A DNA stretch of 15,229 bases from JBFMFE01 sp040752295 (lineage in GTDB: Bacteria; UBP15; UBA6099; JBFMBQ01), in NCBI GenBank assembly GCA_040752295.1, contig JBFMFE010000293.1:1-15229 (forward strand), in the 5' to 3' direction. Below, one piece after another: positions 1 through 7,214 of this stretch. The translations under genes were made by a program, and so were the position numbers. The first letter of the stretch is position 1. The number at the start of each line of letters is the position of its first letter. Below the pieces are notes generated by a model. The model had not been told where the DNA came from, did not search any database, and was given only the letters and a program-made list of their open reading frames with translations.

Positions 1-6
1 TTATTG

Positions 7-15
7 TGGTATAAT
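7..15 (+). promoter_or_regulatory. possible extended -10 promoter element
   Basis: TGGTATAAT reads as an extended -10 (TGn followed by TATAAT). Any -35 box would lie before the window, so only half of the promoter can be judged. Transcription would start near base 21-22, exactly where a small hairpin begins. Confidence 0.35.
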
Positions 16-20
16 TCGTT

Positions 21-99
21 TCACCCATAGGGTGAGCCTCCTTTCAGCCTTGTTTTTGTTACATCTCTCTATGATAATCGGCTCAGGAGGCTCTTTTCT
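21..99 (+). ncRNA. possible structured leader or small RNA ending in a terminator-like stem
   Basis: Two structures follow the possible promoter. The first is a 5' hairpin, TCACCC (21-26), loop ATA, GGGTGA (30-35). The second is a long-range stem, GAGCCTCCT (34-42) with AGGAGGCTC (85-93), extended inward by AGCC (46-49) with GGCT (80-83) and followed by TTTTCTT. The two stems share bases 34-35. This could be an independent small RNA of about 75 nt, an attenuated leader for the GIY-YIG gene, or the terminator of a gene outside the window. I recognise no known RNA family. The call rests only on pairing and position. Confidence 0.3.
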
Positions 100-113
100 T
101 CAGGGGGGAGTGT

Positions 114-148
114 GAATAATCCGGGTTAAACCGACATGAATAGTCCGG
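114..148 (+). repeat. short direct repeat, GAATARTCCGG twice
   Basis: GAATAATCCGG (114-124) recurs as GAATAGTCCGG (138-148), 24 bases apart. Both lie in the AT-rich leader upstream of the GIY-YIG gene. A pair of direct repeats about two helical turns apart could be an operator, or the remnant of a repeat element. Nothing else here decides between these. Confidence 0.4.
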
Positions 149-190
149 TTATTAATTTTTAGGCGTTGCGATAATCACGGGAGGATTTGA

Positions 191-658
191 ATGAAAGTAG
201 CGATTGAATGGGAACGACCATTAACACTTAAAGACGGATCGAGACACGATTTAATATATTTTATCGAACAGGAAAAGATTCCCGATGCCCCAGGGATTTA
301 CGTGTTTGGCAGGAAATGGGGAACTAACATGGAAGCCCTTTATGTCGGTACCGCTACCAATATTCGCAATAGAGTCAAGGGTCAGTTCAACAATTTACGC
401 CTTATGCAGCATCTGAAAAACGCAAAGTCAGGAAAACGAATAGTTCTTTTCGGATTAGTTCAGTTGAAACAAGGTCAGAAACTCGACAAGGTTATCCTTC
501 TCTCTGAAAAATGTTTTATAAGGCATTTTCTTGCTCAGGGACATGATCTGGTCAATAAACACGGAATAAAAATAAGAAGACATGAAATCAGCTCGGACGG
601 GCATTGCCCGAAGAAATTTATACCGAGCGTCATGTTCTTTGAGAAACAGAAAAAATAA
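191..658 (+). CDS. GIY-YIG domain protein (possible endonuclease)
   Basis: A 155-residue protein made almost entirely of one GIY-YIG domain. The GIY triad is at residues 35-37 and the YVG variant of YIG at 51-53. They are followed by R59/R61 in an NIRNR segment, a candidate metal-binding glutamate at E106 (LLSEK) and N122. The basic catalytic set of the superfamily is therefore present. Family members are single-strand-nicking or double-strand-cutting nucleases found in repair, restriction, homing and mobile elements. No UvrC-like or DNA-binding partner domain is attached, so the substrate is unknown. The ATG has a good ribosome site (GGGAGG, about 6 bases upstream). Its AT-rich composition contrasts with every other gene here, suggesting horizontal acquisition. 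The neighbours give no functional clue. The domain call is firm; nuclease activity is inferred. Confidence 0.82.
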   Translation: MKVAIEWERPLTLKDGSRHDLIYFIEQEKIPDAPGIYVFGRKWGTNMEALYVGTATNIRNRVKGQFNNLRLMQHLKNAKSGKRIVLFGLVQLKQGQKLDKVILLSEKCFIRHFLAQGHDLVNKHGIKIRRHEISSDGHCPKKFIPSVMFFEKQKK

Positions 659-776
659 AATGACCCCTGGCGCTCTGTCCTAATGTTTCTTTTACGATAT
701 GAATGCGTGAAAGATCAAAGTCGCCTGCCGGCTCAATGCTCCGCCATGGAACCCCGACCTGTTTTTCAACAGCCTG

Positions 777-1178
777 CTATATCTCGATCTCGGATTCGCC
801 GTTGGTTATCACCGCCTCGCCCTTCTGGTTCTCCGCCCACACCTCGCACCTGAGGGCGCCGCCGCCCTTTTCCTTCACCGTCCCCTTCACCACCACCGTG
901 TCGTTCGGCAGAACGGGTTTGCTGAACCGCACCTTCAGCCTCTTGAGCCGCCCGGGGTCCTGCGCCCAGTCGGTGTGCATCTTCGCCACGAAACCCATCG
1001 TGCACAGCCCCTGGAGTATGTTCCCGCCCAGTCCGACCATCTTCCCGAACTCGGGGTCAATGTGGATGGGGTTGAAATCGCCCGACGCCCCGGCGTAGTA
1101 GATGGGCAGGTATTTCCCCACCTTGTTCTTCTGTTCGGGCGTCGGGTCGCCCGGATTTACGGTGTTTATGTCGCTCAT
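777..1178 (-). CDS. MaoC-like hot-dog dehydratase, catalytic (HadB-like) subunit
   Basis: A 133-residue single hot-dog protein. Residues 28-45 carry the hydratase 2/MaoC motif, with D34, N36, P37 and H39 (GDFNPIH), followed by a glycine-rich helix segment (GLGGNILQGL). D34 and H39 match the catalytic Asp/His pair of (R)-specific enoyl-thioester hydratases and of mycobacterial HadB. The expected reaction is reversible hydration of trans-2-enoyl-CoA or -ACP to (3R)-hydroxyacyl thioester in the cytoplasm. It is the last gene of the ETF operon, 57 bases after the HadA-like gene, and its ATG follows a G-rich ribosome site (AAGGGGGG). The stop is TAG. The pairing with a His-lacking partner upstream suggests a HadAB-type heterodimer. 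Whether it serves oxidation, synthesis or a dedicated pathway is not shown. Confidence 0.85.
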   Translation of the reverse strand: MSDINTVNPGDPTPEQKNKVGKYLPIYYAGASGDFNPIHIDPEFGKMVGLGGNILQGLCTMGFVAKMHTDWAQDPGRLKRLKVRFSKPVLPNDTVVVKGTVKEKGGGALRCEVWAENQKGEAVITNGESEIEI

Positions 1179-1235
1179 GAACGTCCCCCCTTTTCTCGAA
1201 CTTACCCGCCGGAGCGCCGCCCCCGCCAGGCGGCG

Positions 1236-1673
1236 TCATCCGCGGACGACGAACGTCCACCTGCCGGTGCAGACGAGTTCGCCTCTCTGGTTTTTCGACG
1301 TCGTGGTGCAGGTGACGAAGTCCTTCCCCTTCTTTTCGTATATCTCCGTGATCTCGCCCTCGGTCGTGATCTCGTCGCCGGCGAGGACGACGTTGTGGAA
1401 CTCGAACTCCTGCTCGCCGTGCACGAGCATGGGGAGGTTGAGGGACAGGTCTGGGTCGAGGAGCATCCTTCCGACCGGCTCTTTGGCATAGACGACCGCG
1501 AAAGTCGGGGGCGCGACGATATTGCCGTATTTGGACGCCCTCGCCTTTTCGAGGCTGCGGCACAGGGGGTTCATGTCCCCGATTGCGTCGGCGTATTCCC
1601 TCACCTTTTCCCTTCCCACCTCGTATGTGCTCGGCGGATACTTTTTGCCTATGTATTTCGGGTTTACCGCCAT
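1236..1673 (-). CDS. FAS1-like/MaoC N-terminal dehydratase domain, HadA-like subunit
   Basis: A 145-residue protein of the FAS1-like dehydratase type (HadA/HadC, once called UPF0336). Family marks are IGDMNP at residues 31-36 and APPTF at 54-58, followed by a hot-dog C-terminal half. The motif has D33, N35 and P36, but the position aligned with the catalytic histidine of MaoC enzymes is C38. In the mycobacterial HadAB enzyme, HadA is likewise the non-catalytic subunit, shaping the acyl pocket, while HadB supplies Asp/His. The adjacent downstream gene has the complete Asp/His motif, so the two probably form one dehydratase. The gene lies 60 bases after ETF-QO on the same strand. Its ribosome site is GGGGGA, 8 bases before the ATG. 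Subunit roles are inferred by analogy. Confidence 0.82.
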   Translation of the reverse strand: MAVNPKYIGKKYPPSTYEVGREKVREYADAIGDMNPLCRSLEKARASKYGNIVAPPTFAVVYAKEPVGRMLLDPDLSLNLPMLVHGEQEFEFHNVVLAGDEITTEGEITEIYEKKGKDFVTCTTTSKNQRGELVCTGRWTFVVRG

Positions 1674-1733
1674 TTCCGCATTCCCCCTTTCGACGTCGCC
1701 GCGCGCGTGCGAAGCCGCCGCGGCGGGTTCGCG

Positions 1734-3464
1734 TCACAGGTTCACGTACTGCGGCCCCCCACCCCCCTCGGGGCATACCCAATTTATGTTTTCGTACGGG
1801 TCTTTGATGTCGCAGGTCTTGCAGTGCACGCAGTTGGAGAAGTTGATCTTGATGTCCTTCATCTCGCCGGTCTGCTCGTCGCGCACCATCTCGTAAACGG
1901 ACGCCGGGCAGAATTTCTCGCAGGGGTTACCGTATTCCTCCCTGCACCTTGTGCGGCAGAGTTCGAGGTCGGGCACCTGGAGGTGGCACGGCTGTTTTTC
2001 CTCGTGCGTCGTGCCCGAATTGTAAACGTCCGTCAGCTTGTCGAAGGTGAGTGCGCCGTCGAACTTGAAATCGTGTTTGGGAACGCCGCCGGTTTTCGGG
2101 ACGCCCCGCGGGTATTTGGCGGGGAGCTTGAGCGTCTCCGTGTGGTCTTCGTGGAGCTTCATTTTCGTCCACGGGTAGCGTCCGCGGGAGTAGATCGAGA
2201 GTCCGGACTTGATCATGCCCGTGTGGAATCCGGTCTTGAAGAGGGGTCGGAAGTTGCGTGAGGCGAACAGTTCCGTGCCGACGTAGCTTGAGTGGAGCTT
2301 TACGCGGTACGACGAGAGCGCCGCTTCGGAGAAGTCGTTGTTGAGAAAGGCGTCGAAAAGGGTTTCGGCGGCGATGATGCCCGATTTTATCGCGTAGTGC
2401 ACGCCCTTGAGCATCGGGACGTTAACGAGGCTCGCCGAGTCGCCGACGATGAGGAAGCCGTCGCCGTAAGGCTTCGGGATGGAGAACCAGCCGCCCTCCG
2501 GGAGCGTCTTCGCGCCGTAGTAGAGCATTTTTCCGCCTTCGAGGAGCTTTCTGACGTGGGGATGGGTTTTGAATCTGGAAAACTGGAGATGCGGGTCGAG
2601 AAGGGGGTCCCTGTAATCAAGCCCGGTGATGAAGCCGACCGCGAGCTGGTTGTTCTGCATGTCGTAAACGAAGCCCCCGCCGAACGTCGCGCGGTCGTTC
2701 GGCCACCCCATCGTGTGTATCACCCGCCCGCCCGCAACCCTCCCCTCCGGCACTTCCCACACTTCCTTCACCCCCGTCGCGTACACCTGCGGGTTGCATT
2801 CGGCGTCCAGTCCCAGCTTCTTCACGTGCTGTTTGGTGAGCGAGCCTCTCGAGCCTTCGGCGAGGACGACCGCCTTCGCCTTCAGGTCCATGCCCGGCTC
2901 GTAGTTGCCCTTGGGCGTGCCGTCCGGGTTCACTCCCTTGTCGCCCGTGCGCACGCCGACGACTCTGCCGCCGTCGTAGAGAAGCTCCTGCCCGGCGAAC
3001 GTGGCGAAGACGTCAACTTCTGCGGCTTCGAGCTGAGCGCCGAGCCATTTGACGAGCTTGTTCAGCGAAATGATGTGGTTTCCGTGGTTGTGCATCGTCG
3101 GGGGCACGACGGGCAGCCTGAAGGCTCGCGAAGCGGTGAGGTAATAGACCTCGTCGCGCGCGACCTCGAACTCGAGCGGGGCGCCCTTCTCCTTGTAATC
3201 GGGTATCAGTTCGGCGAGGGCGACCGGGTTCATCACCGCCCCCGATATGGCGTGCGAGCCGACGGCGGCGCCCTTCTCGAGGAGCGCGATGAGCACGTCA
3301 ACGCCGAGGGCTTCGGCTTCGATTTTCTTTCCTTCCCCGCCGCCCTTTTCGACCAGCGAGTTGTGGGCGGCGATGAGGTTCTTGAGGTGGAGCGCCGCGC
3401 TCAGTCCAGCGGGACCCCCGCCGACGATGACCGCTCCGCACGTCATGCTTTCCCTTTCGGGCAT
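1734..3464 (-). CDS. electron transfer flavoprotein:ubiquinone oxidoreductase (ETF-QO)
   Basis: A 576-residue protein of normal length for the ETF-QO family. It accepts electrons from reduced ETF at the cytoplasmic membrane and reduces quinone. The N-terminal FAD dinucleotide-binding motif GGGPAG is at residues 15-20. The central region is typical of the family (GDSASLVNVPMLKG at 341-354). The C-terminal 4Fe-4S domain has CEKFCPA (515-521), then CVHCKTC (545-551) and CPEGGGGPQY near the end; C519, C545, C548 and C551 are the expected cluster ligands. The start at 3464 is chosen because GGAGG lies 7 bases before the ATG and the FAD fold begins at once. The frame stays open further upstream but there runs antisense-like through etfA. 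It is the third gene of the operon, after etfB and etfA, separated from etfA by two strong hairpins. Confidence 0.96.
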   Translation of the reverse strand: MPERESMTCGAVIVGGGPAGLSAALHLKNLIAAHNSLVEKGGGEGKKIEAEALGVDVLIALLEKGAAVGSHAISGAVMNPVALAELIPDYKEKGAPLEFEVARDEVYYLTASRAFRLPVVPPTMHNHGNHIISLNKLVKWLGAQLEAAEVDVFATFAGQELLYDGGRVVGVRTGDKGVNPDGTPKGNYEPGMDLKAKAVVLAEGSRGSLTKQHVKKLGLDAECNPQVYATGVKEVWEVPEGRVAGGRVIHTMGWPNDRATFGGGFVYDMQNNQLAVGFITGLDYRDPLLDPHLQFSRFKTHPHVRKLLEGGKMLYYGAKTLPEGGWFSIPKPYGDGFLIVGDSASLVNVPMLKGVHYAIKSGIIAAETLFDAFLNNDFSEAALSSYRVKLHSSYVGTELFASRNFRPLFKTGFHTGMIKSGLSIYSRGRYPWTKMKLHEDHTETLKLPAKYPRGVPKTGGVPKHDFKFDGALTFDKLTDVYNSGTTHEEKQPCHLQVPDLELCRTRCREEYGNPCEKFCPASVYEMVRDEQTGEMKDIKINFSNCVHCKTCDIKDPYENINWVCPEGGGGPQYVNL

Positions 3465-3483
3465 CGGGAACACCTCCGGAGAC

Positions 3484-3536
3484 CGCGCCGGACGCAGGTT
3501 CCGGCGCGCCGCGCGCGACCCCGCCCGGGCGGGGTC
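3484..3536 (-). other. two strong intercistronic hairpins between etfA and ETF-QO
   Basis: Two stems sit almost back to back in the 70-base gap. GACCCCGCCCGGGCGGGGTC (3517-3536) is a perfect 20-base palindrome that overlaps the etfA stop codon. The second pairs CGCGCCGGA (3484-3492) with TCCGGCGCG (3500-3508) around a 7-base loop. Neither is followed by a T tract on the minus strand, so a full intrinsic terminator is unlikely. Such hairpins can protect the 3' end of an upstream message or cause partial termination, which would give more EtfAB than ETF-QO. That role is inference. Confidence 0.55.
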
Positions 3537-4521
3537 AGGATTCCTTGAGTTTCCTGACCTCCTCCGTGAGTACGGGCACGATCTGGAAGAGGTCGGCCAC
3601 GAGACCGTAATCGGCGACCTTGAAAATGGGCGCCTCGGGGTCTTTGTTGACCGCGACGATGACCTTTGAGGATGACATGCCGGCGAGGTGCTGTATGGCG
3701 CCCGATATGCCGCATGCGATGTAGAGGTTGGGCGAGACGGTCTTGCCGGTCTGTCCGACCTGGTCGCCGTGGCCGCGCCAGCCCGAGTCAACCGCGGCTC
3801 TCGACGCGCCGACGGCTGCGCCGAGGACAGCCGCGAGGTCCTCGAGTATCTTGAAGTTTTCGGCGTTTTTCATGCCGCGTCCGCCCGAGATGATGACGTC
3901 GGCTTCGGTCAGTTCGATCTTTCCGGCTGCGGTGGCGACGACGTCGGCGACCTTCACGCGCGTGTCGTCGTCGGTGAGCTGGACGGCGACGGAGACGATT
4001 TCAGGGGTCTTCGAGTCGTCGGGCGCCGCGAGCGGCATCACGTTGGGTCTTACGGTCGCCATCTGCGGCGACGCCGTCACGACCATTTTGACGAAGGCTT
4101 TGCCCGCGTATATGGGGCGAGTGATCAGGAGTTTTCCGTCGCCGCCCGTCTCGAGGTCGGTGCAGTCGGTGGCAAGCCCCGTTCCGAGTCTTGCCGCGAG
4201 CCGGGGCATGAAGTCCTTGCCCTGTATCGAAGCGCCGGCGAGTACGACATCGGGCTTCTGCTCGCGTATGACGTCCGCCGCAACCTTAGTATATGCCCCG
4301 GGTGTGTACTTCTCGAGCTTCTCGTCCTGAGCGAGGAAGACCTTCGCCGCTCCGTATTTGCCGAGATCGGCTGCAAGGCTCTGCACGCCCGAACCGATGA
4401 GCAGCGCCGACAGCTCGCCGCCCGCAGCGGCGGCGAGCTGCTGTCCCTTGCTGAGCAGTTCGAGCGACACCTTCTTTATCTTTCCCTCTTTATGTTCCGC
4501 GATTACCATCAGTCCTGGCAT
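3535..4521 (-). CDS. etfA: electron transfer flavoprotein alpha subunit (EtfA/FixB)
   Basis: A 328-residue protein of normal EtfA length. The N-terminal domain (about 1-190) is the ETF alpha/beta-type fold. The C-terminal FAD domain (about 200-328) contains SGGRGM at 212-217, SRAAVDSGW at 240-248, QVGQTGKTVSP at 254-264 and YIACGISGAIQH at 267-278, which are the FAD-contacting signature segments of the family. With EtfB it forms a soluble heterodimer that carries electrons from acyl-CoA and related dehydrogenases. The ATG is preceded by AAAGGAGG, 9 bases away. The gene starts 31 bases after etfB ends. The co-transcribed ETF-QO argues for quinone-linked transfer. I cannot exclude a bifurcating subtype from these data. 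Confidence 0.96.
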   Translation of the reverse strand: MPGLMVIAEHKEGKIKKVSLELLSKGQQLAAAAGGELSALLIGSGVQSLAADLGKYGAAKVFLAQDEKLEKYTPGAYTKVAADVIREQKPDVVLAGASIQGKDFMPRLAARLGTGLATDCTDLETGGDGKLLITRPIYAGKAFVKMVVTASPQMATVRPNVMPLAAPDDSKTPEIVSVAVQLTDDDTRVKVADVVATAAGKIELTEADVIISGGRGMKNAENFKILEDLAAVLGAAVGASRAAVDSGWRGHGDQVGQTGKTVSPNLYIACGISGAIQHLAGMSSSKVIVAVNKDPEAPIFKVADYGLVADLFQIVPVLTEEVRKLKES

Positions 4522-4552
4522 TGGAGAGTCCTCCTTTCGTGGTCCATGCTGT

Positions 4553-5344
4553 TCAGATCAGCTTCGCCTCTTCGCGCAGGAGCCGCGCGAGCTGCCTTGC
4601 GAGGTCGTCGGGTTCGCCTTCGAGGAGCTTGCCCGCCTGTCGCTCGGGCGGCGGAAGAAGCTGTGTTGTCTTTGTTTTCGCGCCGGCGGCGCCGACCGAA
4701 GCGGCGTCGAGACCGAGGTCTGAAGCGCCGACGACCTTGAGTTCCTTCTTTTTGGCTTTCATGATGCCCGGCAGCGAGGGGTAACGCGGCTCGTTAAGCC
4801 CCTTCTGCGCGGTGAATAGCGCCGGGAGGGGAACCTCGTCTATCTCCGCGCCGCCCTCGATTTCGCGCGTGACCTTCGCGCTCCTGCCGTCCGCGGCGAT
4901 TTCGAGCTTCGTTATGACCGACACGTGAGGGACGTTCAGGAATTCGGCGACGGTCTGCCCGACCTGCGCAGAGTCGTCGTCAACCGCCTGTTTGCCGCAG
5001 AGTATGACGTCGAATTGAACCGAGCCGACCGCTTTAGCGAGGGCGGCTGCCGTGGAGTACTGGTCGGCGCCTTTGAATTCGTCGCCGTCAATGCGTATTG
5101 CGCGGTCCGCGCCCATGGCGAGGGCTGTGCGTATCGCCTCTTCCATTCTTTTTTCGCCCAGGCAGACGACGACGACCTCGCCGCCGGATTTCTCCTTGAT
5201 TCTGAGAGCTTCCTCCACGGCGAATTCGTCGTAGGGGTTGAGGACGTAGTTCAGCCCCTCGCGGTCAATATCGAGTTCGCCCGGTTTGACCTTGATCCTC
5301 GCTTCGGTGTCGGGCACCTGTTTCACAAGGACGATAACGTTCAC
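4553..5344 (-). CDS. etfB: electron transfer flavoprotein beta subunit (EtfB/FixA)
   Basis: A 263-residue protein of normal EtfB length. Family segments include VKQVPDTEA at residues 7-15, LNPYDEFAVEEALRIKE at 36-52, CGKQAVDDDSAQVGQ near 116-130 and the signature region ending LFTAQKGLNEPRYPS. It holds the AMP (or second flavin) site and forms the EtfAB dimer with the next gene. The start codon is GTG, supported by GGAGG 7 bases upstream and by the immediate MNVIVLVKQVPDTEA beginning typical of the family. It is the first gene of the operon; the promoter at 5481-5453 gives it a leader of about 100 bases. Confidence 0.96.
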   Translation of the reverse strand: MNVIVLVKQVPDTEARIKVKPGELDIDREGLNYVLNPYDEFAVEEALRIKEKSGGEVVVVCLGEKRMEEAIRTALAMGADRAIRIDGDEFKGADQYSTAAALAKAVGSVQFDVILCGKQAVDDDSAQVGQTVAEFLNVPHVSVITKLEIAADGRSAKVTREIEGGAEIDEVPLPALFTAQKGLNEPRYPSLPGIMKAKKKELKVVGASDLGLDAASVGAAGAKTKTTQLLPPPERQAGKLLEGEPDDLARQLARLLREEAKLI

Positions 5345-5681
5345 GACGCGCCTCCTTCCGTGAATTTGCCCCGCGGCTGCCCGGCTCCGGACGCGGTAAA
5401 AGGCGGAGGTGTCCGGAAAGACCGCCCGCCGGGGCTTTGTGAATTATTGCACATATTACCCCCCCGCACCCCCGCTGTCAACTCCTTAATTTATATCATC
5501 CCAACGTGTTTTCAGAGGCGAAGCCTCCCCCGAGCGCGGCTTTCCATCGGCGCCCTGCCTTCGCCGCCAAGCCATCACCGCCAACCCGTACAAACCAGGC
5601 AAATCGCAACTTTTTCGACACGCGTTTTGTCCGGGTTTTCATAAACTTTTCAAACATAAATCCATTAATAATGCCGCTTTT
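5345..5681. other. 337-base gap between the propeller gene and etfB
   Basis: This gap holds the etf promoter (separate entry), the etfB leader and a small hairpin, GAGGC (5515-5519), loop GAA, GCCTC (5523-5527). The stretch 5590-5675 is locally AT-rich. I see no convincing terminator for the propeller gene upstream on the same strand, no RNA gene and no open frame with a ribosome site. Confidence 0.6.
5453..5481 (-). promoter_or_regulatory. sigma70-type promoter of the etf operon
   Basis: Read on the minus strand: TTGACA (5481-5476), a 17-base spacer, TAATAT (5458-5453). The -35 is perfect and the -10 differs from consensus at one base. Transcription should begin near 5446, about 100 bases before the etfB GTG. 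The spacer is unusual: on this strand it consists of runs of five and seven G. No specific operator is recognised. Confidence 0.8.
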
Positions 5682-7214
5682 TCACCGCGTCCCGCCGTCG
5701 GGGGTCCGGGACAGAAGCGCAGGCACGTCCAGCTGATACAGCCCGCAGATGCAGGCGCAGAAGAGGCGCCCGCGCTCCTCGTCGTAGGCGAAATCGCGTA
5801 TGTACCGCCCCACGGGAACGGGCGGGCGGAGGCGCTTCATCGTCGAGAGCCTGTAGATGTTCACGCCGCCGCCGAACCAGTCGCCCACCATCAGGAGGTC
5901 CCGCCCGGGGTCAACCCTCACGGCTCTGGGCGTGTAACCGAGGGGAACCCTCGCGCGCAGCGTCATGTCCGCGGTGTCCACGACGTTGAGCGAGTCGAAG
6001 AGGACGTCGGTCTGGTAGAGCAGACCGTTCGCCGGCTCCATGACGAGGTCGCCGCCGCCGAAGGGGACCTTCGCCGCCCTTGTCTTCCCGGTCGCCGCGT
6101 CGTACTCCATCACCATCCTGCCGAGCAGGGAGGCGTATATCAGCGCGGAGCCGGGTCGGCTGCTGACGTTCATCACGTTGCGTTTGAAGACCCGTTTTCG
6201 CGACGCCGGAGATGCGTCCGAGAGATCGAGGGCGTCGAGTCCGGCGACGCGTCCCTCTATGCCGATCACGGTTATCGTGCGTCCGCCGGGGTCGAGAGCC
6301 GCGCCGTTGGGTTCGAAGGCGATCTTCCTCGTGCGGATGATCTTCAGCTCTGGATAGCGCTTGAAATCAATCGCGGTGATCGCCTGCGAGTCGTACCCGA
6401 CGCGCGTGAGGTAGAGGATTTCGCCGGCGGTGTTCCACTCCATGACCTCCGCCATCATGCCGCCCTCGAGGGGAAGCTCGAAAAGACGGGGGGGTCGCGC
6501 GCCGGAGACGTCCACCGCGACGAACCGGTTGGCGTCGAGCCTGTTCCAGAAGCCGAGGACGAGGTTGCCTGCCATCTTGAAAGAGGCGGCGGCGACTTTC
6601 TTTTCGGGGATGTACACGACGTCGTACGGATACGAAAGCCCCGCGGGCAGTCCGTGGGGAGTGAGCCGCTCGACCACTCCGGGAACGACGTGCCTGTCGC
6701 ACTCTTCGCGCGAGGGCGGGCGCCACATGTTCGCGTACAGGGGGACGGCTAAAAAACTGTTGACGAACAGCGCGGTCGTGATCGCAAGCCGCAGCCAGCG
6801 CGCGGGAAATGCGCCGACCTTCAAAAGCCTGAGGACGTAAAGCGCCGTCAGCGCCTCGATCACGATCAGGGCGACACCGAGCTTCAGCGACCATATCATG
6901 AGCACGCCCATGCTGATGACGTGCGTCCAGAAGAGGATGTACGCGAGCGGCGCGGCGGCGGGAAGGAGCGCGGCGAGGCGAAGCGCCCGGTGAAACCTGC
7001 GCGCCCTCTCGAACGGGCGGGGGAATGCCGCCTCGAGGAGAAACAGGACGATGAAGAAGGTGAACACCGTCCTGTGGACGATCTCGTCGAACCCGCGCGT
7101 GGGCCAGTAGGTTCTCGAAAAAACCACCATGACGACGCAGAAGAAAGCCGAGAGGAGGCACTGGAACGCGTGAAACCGGTTTTTCGTCCGATGCGGTTCC
7201 GGTTTCACGTTCAT
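5682..7214 (-). CDS. membrane protein with five predicted helices and an exported beta-propeller-like domain
   Basis: A 510-residue protein of no family I can name. Five hydrophobic segments lie in the first third (about 16-33, 46-62, 83-99, 101-130 as one or two passes, 142-160). Residues from about 175 to the end form a soluble domain with repeated short units of the kind seen in WD40/YVTN-type propellers: VAAASFKMAGNLVLGF, AVDVSGARPPRLFELP, RAVRVDPGRDLLMVGD, RDFAYDEERGRLFCA. Such domains usually bind proteins or sugars; no catalytic residues are evident. The start at 7214 is chosen because ATGA overlaps the stop of the preceding fusion gene and GGAG lies 6 bases upstream, implying translational coupling. 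A role with the fusion enzyme at the membrane is inferred from that overlap only. Orientation of the propeller outside the cytoplasm is a guess. Confidence 0.75.
   Translation of the reverse strand: MNVKPEPHRTKNRFHAFQCLLSAFFCVVMVVFSRTYWPTRGFDEIVHRTVFTFFIVLFLLEAAFPRPFERARRFHRALRLAALLPAAAPLAYILFWTHVISMGVLMIWSLKLGVALIVIEALTALYVLRLLKVGAFPARWLRLAITTALFVNSFLAVPLYANMWRPPSREECDRHVVPGVVERLTPHGLPAGLSYPYDVVYIPEKKVAAASFKMAGNLVLGFWNRLDANRFVAVDVSGARPPRLFELPLEGGMMAEVMEWNTAGEILYLTRVGYDSQAITAIDFKRYPELKIIRTRKIAFEPNGAALDPGGRTITVIGIEGRVAGLDALDLSDASPASRKRVFKRNVMNVSSRPGSALIYASLLGRMVMEYDAATGKTRAAKVPFGGGDLVMEPANGLLYQTDVLFDSLNVVDTADMTLRARVPLGYTPRAVRVDPGRDLLMVGDWFGGGVNIYRLSTMKRLRPPVPVGRYIRDFAYDEERGRLFCACICGLYQLDVPALLSRTPDGGTR

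Noticed and set aside
3465..3791. Upstream extension of ETF-QO by 109 codons
   Set aside because: It overlaps etfA in another frame, its translation is low-complexity Ser/Arg/Pro, and the ATG at 3464 has a strong ribosome site right before the FAD fold.
975..4740. Long plus-strand open frames opposite the ETF and MaoC genes (for example 975-2261, 2292-3548, 3688-4740)
   Set aside because: They mirror well-recognised minus-strand genes in GC-rich DNA, encode arginine/valine-rich sequence without domains, and lack supporting ribosome sites.
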